This document shows positions 24,611 through 35,182 of a stretch of 64,000 bases of DNA, piece by piece. Both the position numbers and the translations under genes were made by a program. This stretch comes from Ailanthus altissimus (lineage: Eukaryota; Streptophyta; Magnoliopsida; Sapindales; Simaroubaceae): assembly GCA_946807835.1 (NCBI GenBank), contig OX327699.1, positions 21,068,014 to 21,132,013 on the forward strand. Direction: 5' to 3'. Positions within the stretch are counted from its first letter, which is position 1; each line of letters begins with the position of its first letter. A model generated the notes under the pieces. It was not told the origin of the DNA. It was given only the letters and a program-made list of their open reading frames with translations, and made no database searches.

Positions 24611-27373
24611 CGGAGGATTATACATCTCCACCACCGAGCAATGCATAATATTTCCATGGAAGTTCGGAATAATTTAGAATCACTGCAACAAAAATTTTCA
24701 AAAATAAATAGAGAACTACAATTTACTTAAATAAGAGTATAGACAAAATTGAGAAACAAGGAAAAAGACTTAGAGGGACTCGTTAACAGCCCAGAGCAAT
24801 GCATAGTATTTCCATGAAAATTCTGAACATTTTAGAATCTGTAAAGAAAAGTTATAAAATTTACTCGGATAAGAATAGATAGGAACAAGGAAAAAGTCTA
24901 GATAGACTCATCAGACAAAACTGAGATGTGAGGAAAACGACTAAATAGACTAATTAACACCCGTCAAAAACTCAGAATTCCAAACTGTATTACTTCCAAT
25001 AATCGTCAAAAACTCAGAATTCCAAACTGTAATAGTTCCGGAAGTAACACAGATAAATAGAGACAATAAAATTACTCATGAAACACCCTCCGCAAATGTA
25101 TAGTCCCAAAATTCCCTCAGAATTGCTGAATATAGCGCTAGCAACTGTACAAAAGATTCAAAAATTAGAAATCAGATAATCTCGAGCTCACATATACAAA
25201 GAAACAAACATGAAACAACAAAATACTTGAATGGACACTCATAAAAAATCCCGCAATATCATACTGCATTTATCCTGCTAAAAGCCTCAAAAAAATTATC
25301 CATCAAATTCCCTCTCACTGCAACAAAAATTTGAAATCACAAATGAATCCCAAAAAACATAGATGAAAGAAAATACAAAATTAGTTACAGAATTATACAA
25401 GACTCAAATAAAACACCCGCTGAGCAGTGCACAATAATCCTCGAAGAAAATTCGGTAGGACTTCATCAACACCCCGAACACTTTATAGTTCCAACATTCC
25501 TCAAACACTATGGGAACCTTTAACTATTGCTGCAATAAAATTTGCAAAAATCAATTAAATGAAACACAGACACAAATAAAGAGAAATTTGACACAAATAA
25601 TATTCCTCGAAAGACATTGACAGTAGCTTGAAACAAGAAAAAGTATGAACAAAAACCAAAGAAAAATCCCTACTAAGTTCCTCAAAAGATTCAAAAATCA
25701 CTGCCACAAAATTTAAAATGATAAATACCACTATTAAAGTAGGACACATATTAATGCACAGAATTAAGAAAAAATGAGAAGACTAGTGGAAGACTCATTG
25801 AACACCACCCAAGCAGTGCATAAAATTTCCAGAAAATTTCGGAATAATTTAGAATCACGGCAACAAAAAATTTCAAAAATAAATAACGAACTACAATTTA
25901 CTCAAAATAAGAATAGACAAAATTGAAAAACAAGGAAAAGGACTAGAGGGACTCATCAAACAGTCCTTAGCAGTGCATAGTCTTTCCATGAAAGTTCCAA
26001 ACATTTTAAAATCCGCAACAAGAATTTCCACAATTAACTGAGACAAGAATGGATAGAAATTGAGAAGAAAAGAAAAAGACTAGAGAGACTCATTAACATC
26101 CCTTCAAAGTGTATACTTCCAATAATCCTCAAAAACTCATAATCGTTCACTTTCGCAGCAAATTTTTTTGTAAAATTAATCCAAACTGTAATAGTCTGAA
26201 TTTATGTAATTCTGAAAGTAACACAAAGATAAAGAGAGAAACTAGAGAAACAATAAAAAGACTCATTAAACACCCTCCGCAAATGTAACTCATAATCGTT
26301 CACTTTCGCAGCAAATTTTTTTGTAAAATTAATCCAAACCGTAATAGTCTGAATTTATGTAATTCTGAAAGTAACACAAAGATAAAGAGAGAAACTAGAG
26401 AAACAATAAAAAGACTCATTAAACACCCTCCGCAAATGTATAGTCCCAAAATTCCCTCAAAAATGCTGAATATAGCTCTAGCGACTGCAGCCTCAAAAAC
26501 GCTAAATATTGCTCTAGTGACTGCAGAAAAAAATCAAAATTTAGAGATCAGTTAATCTCAAGCTCACATCAATAAATAAAGAAGCATGAAACAAGAAAAC
26601 ACTTGAATGGACACTCATAAAAAATCCCACAACATCATCCTGCCTTTATCCCACTAAAAGCCTCAAGAAAACTTATCTATCAAATTCCCTCACTGCAACA
26701 AAAATTTGAAATCACAATGAACCTAAAATTTGAACTTTTAAGTAAACAGAAAAACATAGATGAAAGAAAATACCAAACTGGTTACAGAATTATATAAGGC
26801 TCGTATAAAACACCTGCTGAGCAGTGCATAATAATCAACATTCCTGTATAGGACTTCATCAACACCCCCAACACTGTATAGTTCCAACATTCCTCAAACA
26901 CTATGGGAACCTTTAACTACTGCTGCAATAAAATTTGAAAACATCAATAACTGAAACAAAGACACAGACACAATCGGACCTATAATTTGAACTCAAGTAT
27001 CCGGAAAAACATAGATGAAAGAAAATGCAAAACTAGCTAGAGACTTATATGACTCGTATAGAACACCTGTTGAGTAGTGCATAATAATTCTTAAAAATTT
27101 GGTGAGACTTCATCAACACCCCAAACACTGTACAGTTCCAACATTCCTAAAAACACCATGGAAAACTTTCACTATTGCTGCAATAAAATTCGCAAAAATC
27201 AATAACAGAAACAAAGACAAGGACACAAATAACAAGAAATTTGGAGAGACTTATAGACTCATGAAATTCTGGCGCCAAGGCCCAGTATCTCCAAAATGAT
27301 ACTATTCCTCAAAAAACATTGACAGAAGCATGAATAAAGAAAAAGCTTTAAAGAAAACCCAACAAAGCATAAT
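24611..27373 (-). repeat. Satellite monomers, reverse orientation, diverged
   Basis: This is a run of diverged copies of the same monomer, now read on the minus strand. On the plus strand the recurring words are 'GCAGTGCATA' followed by 'TTTCCATG', 'GACTCATC' or 'GACTCATTAAACACC', and 'CTGCAACAAAA', at intervals of roughly 150-230 bases. A 153-bp higher-identity tandem pair at 26135-26440 and a 34-bp one at about 26460-26527 show local amplification. No gene was recognised. Confidence 0.75.
26135..26440. repeat. 153-bp tandem duplication inside the satellite
   Basis: The block starting ACTCATAATCGTTCAC at 26135 repeats at 26288 with a 153-base period and about one difference (AAACTG versus AAACCG). 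It is a recent amplification of a single satellite monomer and shows that the array grows by units of different sizes. Confidence 0.9.
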
Positions 27374-30300
27374 ATTTATTTAATTCCGAAAGTAACCCAA
27401 ATATAGAGAGAGAAACTAGAAGAAACAAAAATAGGACTCATGAAACACCCCCTGCAAATATATAGTCCCAAAATTCCCTCACAAATGCTGAATATTGCTC
27501 TGCCGACTGCAGAAAAAAATTCAAAAATTAGAGACCAGGTAATCTCGAGCTCGCATCGATAAAGATAAAGGCATGAAACAAGAGAAGACTTGAATGGACA
27601 CTCGTCAAATATCCCGGACAATATCATACTGCCTTTATCCCGCTACAAGCTTCAAGAAAAATTGCCCATCAATTACCCTCTCACTGAAACAAAAATTTGA
27701 AAACACAAATGAACCTATAATTTGAACTTAAGCATCCGCATAAACATATAGATGAAAGAAAATGCAAAACATTTTACAAAACTATATAGGACTCGTATAA
27801 AACCACCCGCTGAGCAGTGCATAACAATCCTTGAAAACTCGAAGACTCGTTCACACCCCGACACTGTATAGTTCTAACGTTCCTCAAATACTATTGGAAG
27901 GAACCCTTCTCTTACGCTGCAAAAAGGTTTGAAAAAATCAATGTCTAATCTAGAAACCAAAATACAGATATAGATGAAGGACAAAACTAGAAGGAACGCT
28001 AAAAACACTCGTGAATCATTCTGGCCAAAGTCCATCGCCAACATTTTCCGCCAAAATGCTAGCCATAGCGCTTACGACTGCAGAAACAATTCACAAATCA
28101 GAGGCCAAAATATAATTTGAAATTCAAAGTTGACAGGGCATGAAACAAGAAAAACTAGAATGAAAAACCCAACAAAAAACCCCCCCGAGCATAGCATAGT
28201 GCCACTATTCCGCAAGAGACTCGAGAAAAACCACTGCAACAAAATTTCAAATGGTAAATACCACAACATAACCCAAAATAGGACACATATAGGAATGCAC
28301 GGAATTAAGGAAAAATGAGAAGACTAGCGGAAGACGCATCGAACACCACCTGGGCAGCGCCTCTCTATATTTCCATAAAAATAAAAAATCGAAAATCACT
28401 GCAACCAAAATTTCCAAAGATAAATAAAGTACGCAACAATTTACTCAAATTAAGAATAGACAATTGAAAAACAAGGACAGAGACCAAAGGGACTCATCAA
28501 CAGCCCTGACCAGTGCATAATATTTCCATGAGAATTCCGAACATTTTAGAATCTGCAACAGAAAATTTCCACGATTTACTCGGATAAAAATAGAGAGAAA
28601 TTGAGAAACAATGAAAAAGACTAGATAGACTCATCAGACAAAATTGAGAAACGGGGGAAAAGACTAGGGAGACTCATCAACGCCTCGTCAAAGTGTATTC
28701 TTCCAATAATCCTTAAAAACTTAGAATCGTTCACTATCACTGCAAAAAAGAAATTTTGCGAAATGAATCCAAACTGTAACAGTCTGAATTTATTTAATTC
28801 CGAAAGTAACCCAAGTATAAAGAGAGAAACTAGAAGAAACAAAAATAGGACTCATGAAACACCCCCTGCAAATATATAGTCCCAAAATTCCCTCACAAAT
28901 GCTGAATATTGCTCTGCCGACTGCAGAAAAAAATTCAAAAATTAGAGACCAGGTAATCTCGAGCTCGCATCGATAAAGATAAAGGCATGAAACAAGAGAA
29001 GACTTGAATGGACACTCGTCAAATATCCCGGACAATATCATACTGCCTTTATCCCGCTACAAGCTTCAAGAAAAATTGCCCATCAATTACCCTCTCACTG
29101 AAACAAAAATTTGAAAACACAAATGAACCTATAATTTGAACTTAAGCATCCGCATAAACATATAGATGAAAGAAAATGCAAAACATTTTACAAAACTATA
29201 TAGGACTCGTATAAAACCACCCGCTGAGCAGTGCATAACAATCCTTGAAAACTCGAAGACTCGTTCACACCCCGACACTGTATAGTTCTAACGTTCCTCA
29301 AATACTATTGGAAGGAACCCTTCTCTTACGCTGCAAAAAGGTTTGAAAAAATCAATGTCTAATCTAGAAACCAAAATACAGATATAGATGAAGGACAAAA
29401 CTAGAAGGAATGCTAAAAACACTCGTGAATCATTCTGGCCAAAGTCCATCGCCAACATTTTCCGCCAAAATGCTAGCCATAGCGCTTACGACTGCAGAAA
29501 CAATTCACAAATCAGAGGCCAAAATATAATTTGAAATTCAAAGTTGACAGGGCATGAAACAAGAAAAACTAGAATGAAAAACCCAACAAAAAACCCCCCC
29601 GAGCATAGCATAGTGCCACTATTCCGCAAGAGACTCGAGAAAAACCACTGCAACAAAATTTCAAATGGTAAATACCACAACATAACCCAAAATAGGACAC
29701 ATATAGGAATGCACGGAATTAAGGAAAAATGAGAAGACTAGCGGAAGACGCATCGAACACCACCTGGGCAGCGCCTCTCTATATTTCCATAAAAATAAAA
29801 AATCGAAAATCACTGCAACCAAAATTTCCAAAGATAAATAAAGTACGCAACAATTTACTCAAATTAAGAATAGACAATTGAAAAACAAGGACAGAGACCA
29901 AAGGGACTCATCAACAGCCCTGACCAGTGCATAATATTTCCATGAGAATTCCGAACATTTTAGAATCTGCAACAGAAAATTTCCACGATTTACTCGGATA
30001 AAAATAGAGAGAAATTGAGAAACAATGAAAAAGACTAGATAGACTCATCAGACAAAATTGAGAAACGGGGGAAAAGACTAGGGAGACTCATCAACGCCTC
30101 GTCAAAGTGTATTCTTCCAATAATCCTTAAAAACTTAGAATCGTTCACTATCACTGCAAAAAAGAAATTTTGCGAAATGAATCCAAACTGTAACAGTCTG
30201 AATTTATTTAATTCCGAAAGTAACCCAAGTATAAAGAGAGAAACTAGAAGAAACAAAAATAGGACTCATGAAACACCCCCTGCAAATATATAGTCCCAAA

Positions 30301-31086
30301 ATTCCCTCACAAATGCTGAATATTGCTCTGCCGACTGCAGAAAAAAATTCAAAAATTAGAGACCAGGTAATCTCGAGCTCGCATCGATAAAGATAAAGGC
30401 ATGAAACAAGAGAAGACTTGAATGGACACTCGTCAAATATCCCGGACAATATCATACTGCCTTTATCCCGCTACAAGCTTCAAGAAAAATTGCCCATCAA
30501 TTACCCTCTCACTGAAACAAAAATTTGAAAACACAAATGAACCTATAATTTGAACTTAAGCATCCGCATAAACATATAGATGAAAGAAAATGCAAAACAT
30601 TTTACAAAACTATATAGGACTCGTATAAAACCACCCGCTGAGCAGTGCATAACAATCCTTGAAAACTCGAAGACTCGTTCACACCCCGACACTGTATAGT
30701 TCTAACGTTCCTCAAATACTATTGGAAGGAACCCTTCTCTTACGCTGCAAAAAGGTTTGAAAAAATCAATGTCTAATCTAGAAACCAAAATACAGATATA
30801 GATGAAGGACAAAACTAGAAGGAACGCTAAAAACACTCGTGAATCATTCTGGCCAAAGTCCATCGCCAACATTTTCCGCCAAAATGCTAGCCATAGCGCT
30901 TACGACTGCAGAAACAATTCACAAATCAGAGGCCAAAATATAATTTGAAATTCAAAGTTGACAGGGCATGAAACAAGAAAAACTAGAATGAAAAACCCAA
31001 CAAAAAACCCCCCCGAGCATAGCATAGTGCCACTATTCCGCAAGAGACTCGAGAAAAACCACTGCAACAAAATTTCAAATGGTAAA
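27374..31086 (-). repeat. 1414-bp higher-order satellite array, 2.6 copies
   Basis: Three consecutive copies have a period of exactly 1414 bases: about 27374-28789, 28790-30203 and the partial copy 30204-31086. They are nearly identical; I found only isolated differences, such as position 29411 (T) against 27997 (C), and 27401/27406 against 28815/28820. Inside each unit there are eight diverged monomers, defined by CTGCA/CTGAA marks on the plus strand at 28740, 28921, 29098, 29331, 29492, 29648, 29813, 29967 and again at 30154. The spacings are 181, 177, 233, 161, 156, 165, 154 and 187, which sum to 1414 and average 177. The array therefore has true higher-order structure. The identical open frames in each copy are a by-product and not taken as genes. 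Confidence 0.93.
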
Positions 31087-31690
31087 GACTAAGGGCAAAT
31101 AGATGAAGACCGAAGCATGATACAGAAAAAGACTTGAATGGAGACTCATCAACCATCCCAAAAGGAATACCCAAATGGGATATAAACTGCATCAACCATC
31201 CTAAAAGGGATACTCAAATGGGATATAAACTGCCTTTATCCCGTCAAAAGCCTCAAGAATATTCATTTAGCAAATTCTCACTGCAACAAAAATATGACAA
31301 CACAAATGTACCTATAATCTCAACTCACGTGTCGAAATAAACATACATAAAAGAAAATGCAAAACTAATAACAGAATTATATAAGACTCGTATGAAACAC
31401 CTGGTGAGCAGTGCATGATAATCCATGAAAACCCCATCAACTCCCAGCACTAGATAGTTCTAACACTCCTAAAATACTATGGGAGCCTTTCGCTAAAGCT
31501 GCAAAAAATTTACACGAATCAATAAAGATGGTAGCATTAAAGAAGTAAATACTTGAATGGAGACTCATCAACAACCATCCCAGAGTATATCACGCTGCCT
31601 TCGTCCACCCAAAAGCCTCGAGAACAATTACCTCTCAAATTCTCACACTGCAACAAAAATTTGAAAACACAAATGAATTTATAGTCAAAG
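31087..31690 (-). repeat. Satellite monomers, diverged right flank
   Basis: Three further diverged monomers continue the array beyond the identical copies, with 'GAGCAGTGCATGATAATCC' near 31405 and 'CTGCAACAAAAAT' near 31282 and 31649. A 46-base tandem pair (AACCATCC..GGGATATAAACTGC) lies at about 31150-31242. The family stops near 31690. Confidence 0.65.
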
Positions 31691-31869
31691 AATTTCTTAA
31701 ATTGCAGTCTTCCAAGAATAATTTTCTATCCCAAAACAAGCCAGCTGAGAAAGATTGCAGCAGTTGGCACCCATACAGATGGATGGACCCAATTCAAGTT
31801 CCAGAACTGCTTCCTAGAAAAGGAGTTTCAAAAGGAAAACATTAAGAGAAGATAAACACAAATAAAGTA

Positions 31870-32205
31870 ACTCGTGGTAAAAGGCCTATTTAATAAATGT
31901 CCCACTACACTCCACGAACATGAAGAAATTTTTTGCACCCTACAAACTAGCGAACGTCATGCATGGAAGTCCATCATGGTAAAAGTCCCATTTAATAAAT
32001 GTCCCACTAGACCACGAAAATGAAGAAATTTTGTGCACCCTACAAACTAGCAAAGGTCATGCATGGAAGTCCTTAATCGACATGAATATCCTATTAGTCA
32101 AAACCAAAAAGTAAGCCATATAGGTACATAATAACCAAACACCATCAAAAACAAAAAGTAAGCCAGCCATATTGGAACACAATAACCAAACCACCATCAA
32201 AATTC
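31870..32205. repeat. Two short tandem duplications
   Basis: A block of about 105 bases with 'TTTAATAAATGTCCCACTA' and 'CTACAAACTAGC' is duplicated at about 31876-31975 and 31976-32075. Directly after it, a block of about 53 bases with 'AAAAAGTAAGCCA' and 'ATAACCAAAC' is duplicated at about 32100-32205. Both pairs are diverged by several substitutions. Confidence 0.8.
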
Positions 32206-32344
32206 TTGACTCCGAACAATTTTCTTCAGGGCCATCAGCTAGAGAAATTATATTCTTACAGCAGAACCTGAAGACAATTCACCATTGACTAGACTATCCA
32301 CAACAAAAACCAGATCCACAATTAACCATTCCACAACAGAAGCT

Positions 32345-32470
32345 CAAAAGCATGTAAATTAATGAAATTGGGAAATGAAAAGCAAACCATAAGAAAGTAT
32401 CCTGAGATCTGTAAATTTATGAAATTGGGAATGAAAGGCAAATCATAAAAAAATATCCTGAGATCCTGAG
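32345..32470. repeat. Tandem duplication of ~56 bp
   Basis: Two copies of a block running from TGTAAATT through ATGAAATTGGGAA to TATCCTGAGATC stand in direct order. They differ by a few substitutions and one-base gaps. Confidence 0.75.
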
Positions 32471-33534
32471 GAAAAGCATATCAGGTGACTGTTGTCTTTG
32501 AAACAGCAATTTAGGGGGCTACCAAGGAAGCAATTCAAAAGAAAGAAGACTTTAGAATGATCGGCAATAATTATTGTTTTTATTGATATATCAATAACAA
32601 TATGTATTTAAATTTGTTTCCTTGTTATATTATTTTACACCATTATACCACGATCATCCTTGATTGCTAAAAAATGGCTACCCTCATGGGCGTTAATTAC
32701 AATATATTGCTAGTCCTCGACGGATGAAAAAGCCCACAGGCTTCCACTAAACAAAAGCTTTATACCTAATGTATAAAATTAAATGTCACTGGATAAAATT
32801 GAAGATCTTACAACTAAAGGTGATTCAATATCGTTGAGTTGTTATTTCAGCATAGAGAGTAGATCTTTACAATTCGCCCGAACTTATTTCACCAAGAAGA
32901 GAGTAGATCTGTATATAAAATATAACCCAAAACAAAAGGAATTGATCTTCACAAGTTAACCCAAAGCTGAAATTCAATAATAAAATATCACAACAAACTC
33001 AAAGCCACATCCCTATCATCATATATTCCAAACCCTAATTGCCAACACCCTCAGAGAGCTGGAGCCTTCGGGAATCTGGAGGTAGAAACAACTGGAAAGT
33101 ATACTGACGTCAGATGGATGGCAATCATATGGCGGAATTTAAGAATATCAATGTTCCAAAAAATTTCTTACTTAATGTCGATTCCACGCGCTGCGTTGGA
33201 TATGGGTACACCGTTTAAGCGTCTGGTTTTACGGACGACGAATTATAAATCAGAAACTGATAATTATACCAAAAACAATTTAAAAATAAATTGGATTCTA
33301 AAATTCATCAGCAAATTGTAATGATGCATTTTCTTATCAAAAGCAAAAATTTTAACACCAGATATTTGTTAATATTTAATTACCAGGGCACAGATGTAAT
33401 TACAATTAGGAAAGTCCACGGGTAAGGGGCCTGAATATCACCAATTTTGGTCAAGATCGACCGCACACAGATCAAATCTCAAACCCCATCCTCGGTAAGG
33501 AACGCCATAATATTATGATTTTATAGCCAAAGCT

Positions 33535-33755
33535 TAACAAGAGGAGAAAAATTCAACAGCCAACGCCAAAAACAAGTCTGATTCGATATAACACTATGAT
33601 TGGTTAACCAAGAACCGAACAAGAGAGAAATAATTCAATAGCCAACGCAAAAACAAGTCTGATTCGCCAACTTAGCGTTACGATTCTGCAACCAATAACT
33701 GAGCTAGAGAAAAATAATCCAACCACCAACGCAAAAAATCATGTCGGATCATATA
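33535..33755. repeat. Three diverged ~85-bp tandem repeats
   Basis: Three direct copies share 'GAGAAAAATTCAACAGCCAA', 'CAACGC(C)AAAAA' and 'GTCTGATTCG' in the same order, near 33550, 33635 and 33715. They lie upstream of the possible second exon of the unresolved minus-strand gene. Confidence 0.65.
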
Positions 33756-34069
33756 AGTCAGAGCAAAATAACTTAGTTGCCAGTTTAGAGACCCAAGACT
33801 TTCCGATCAGCAAATATGTGCATCTTCAAAAGAATATGCAAGAAACGATTTAACGATGCACGTTGTTTTTTCAGCACAACAAGACTGAGATCTGATGCGA
33901 AATATTACCCAAGTCACCGCAGAAACTAAATCTAACACCACAACAATAGCTGGCAACCGAAACCCTAATCATCAAATCAACTCCTTAAAACTAAAAAACT
34001 TAAAAACAAAAAAAATTATAGGAAAATCACATACGGTACCGCAAACGCTGAACCACATGTAGAAGCCAT

Positions 34070-35182
34070 CACAGAAACTTAGCGTTCTGATCAGGGAAGT
34101 TGCGTGAGAGTTGTACTTATAGGCGAGGTGGTTAAGATCGACGGCTATAGCTAAGCGGTGTGCGGAGACATCAACGATCCAGATTTATTCTTACTAAATG
34201 TCGGTTGTATGTTGGCCCGGTTTTGTACTAGTAGCGTGGCGTCGGTTACACGCGTGACGCGCCTGCTTTTCTTTCTTTTTTTTTTTTAAAAAAAAATACG
34301 CTTCTGCTTTTCTAGGCAAACGGAAACCAATATTAAACAGTAAACAGGGATAATTGTTTTTATATATTAAATGAAAAAGAGAGGAAAAAGGCTAGTTTTA
34401 GGCCCAAATCCAGCTTTACGACGGATTATGAATTTTTTAAGCCCAAAATAGAGGCCACATAACAAAATTTTGTGTTTACAAATCAAACGCGTATAAATTA
34501 TTTTCAATTGATAACACTCTGTTACTGTACCCATTTATTATAAGCTTCAACTTTTTTTCTTTTTTAATCTAATATTGATTTTAAAGCTTACCAATCACCT
34601 TTAAAGGTTAACCACATCGCCAAGGAAATGGAAACAACAAAAAACAAGGTAAAAAAGATTATCCGCGCCTAATACTCGATAGGCTACTGAATCTTTAACT
34701 TGGCGTGTTATGGATGATTGTTCATCTTCCTATCTGTCTTGTCATAAAATTCAACTTCCAGTACTTTGGTAATGAGGAGAGGAAAGCAATGTCGCAAGTT
34801 CTTCCTCATTTGGCTTTCATTATCAGATTGTTGTAATTTCAGTCACTAATAAATTTGTTATTTAAACAAATTTGATAATCACCTCTTTGTAAAAGAGTCT
34901 TCCCAGAACAATGCATTGTCTTTTTGAACCACAAGAATTCGGAACATAACGAAACTCGGTAATATTCAGTTTGTGGATGAAAAGAAAAAGAAAAAGAAAA
35001 TCTGTATATTCCACCGAGGGGTGAGTTTTTTTGAACCCAAACGATAAGTGAAGAAAACAAGAATTTGGAGGCCAACGCCACCAATGTAGCATTTGTGAAA
35101 ATTCTACAAATGAATTAAGAATAAATACACCATATTTTCCCTAACAACTCTGTTACAACAATCTAAAAAATGAAATTGGGTA
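34070..35182. other. Intergenic region
   Basis: The left part would be the promoter of the possible minus-strand gene starting at 34069. The right part is the 3' flank of the DUF616 gene. I see no coding region or repeat of note. Confidence 0.5.

Larger units (their letters stand above)
31747..34069 (-). other. Possible short minus-strand gene, unresolved
   Basis: Two pieces look exon-like. At 34069-34040 an ATG opens the frame MASTCGSAFA, which then meets a GT donor (GTACCG) in phase 0; the leader upstream is pyrimidine-rich. At about 31815-31747, after a good acceptor (CCTTTTCTAG), one frame reads KQFWNLNWVHPSVWVPTAAI and continues FLSWLVLG to a stop. It looks like a short membrane-spanning C-terminus. 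I could not find a connecting exon of the right phase and do not recognise the protein. It could be a small plastid or mitochondrial membrane protein, or two unrelated chance pieces. Confidence 0.3.

Noticed and set aside
27376..30455. Identical open frames (83, 73, 65 and 62 codons) repeated in each 1414-bp unit as possible repeated genes
   Set aside because: They repeat only because the units are almost identical. The frames are not kept in the diverged monomers, show no domain and contain splice-like pyrimidine tracts.
24611..31690. GATGAGTC words as hammerhead ribozyme cores
   Set aside because: The CTGATGAG-like part is present but the needed GAAA element and the facing stems do not follow; pyrimidine tracts come next instead.
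24611..31690. Tandem C/D snoRNA cluster
   Set aside because: TGATGA words resemble a C box, but no regularly placed CTGA D box or terminal stem is seen.
24611..31690. CRISPR-like array because of regularly spaced repeats
   Set aside because: The whole monomers are related, with no unique spacers, unit sizes are far too large, and the DNA is plant nuclear.
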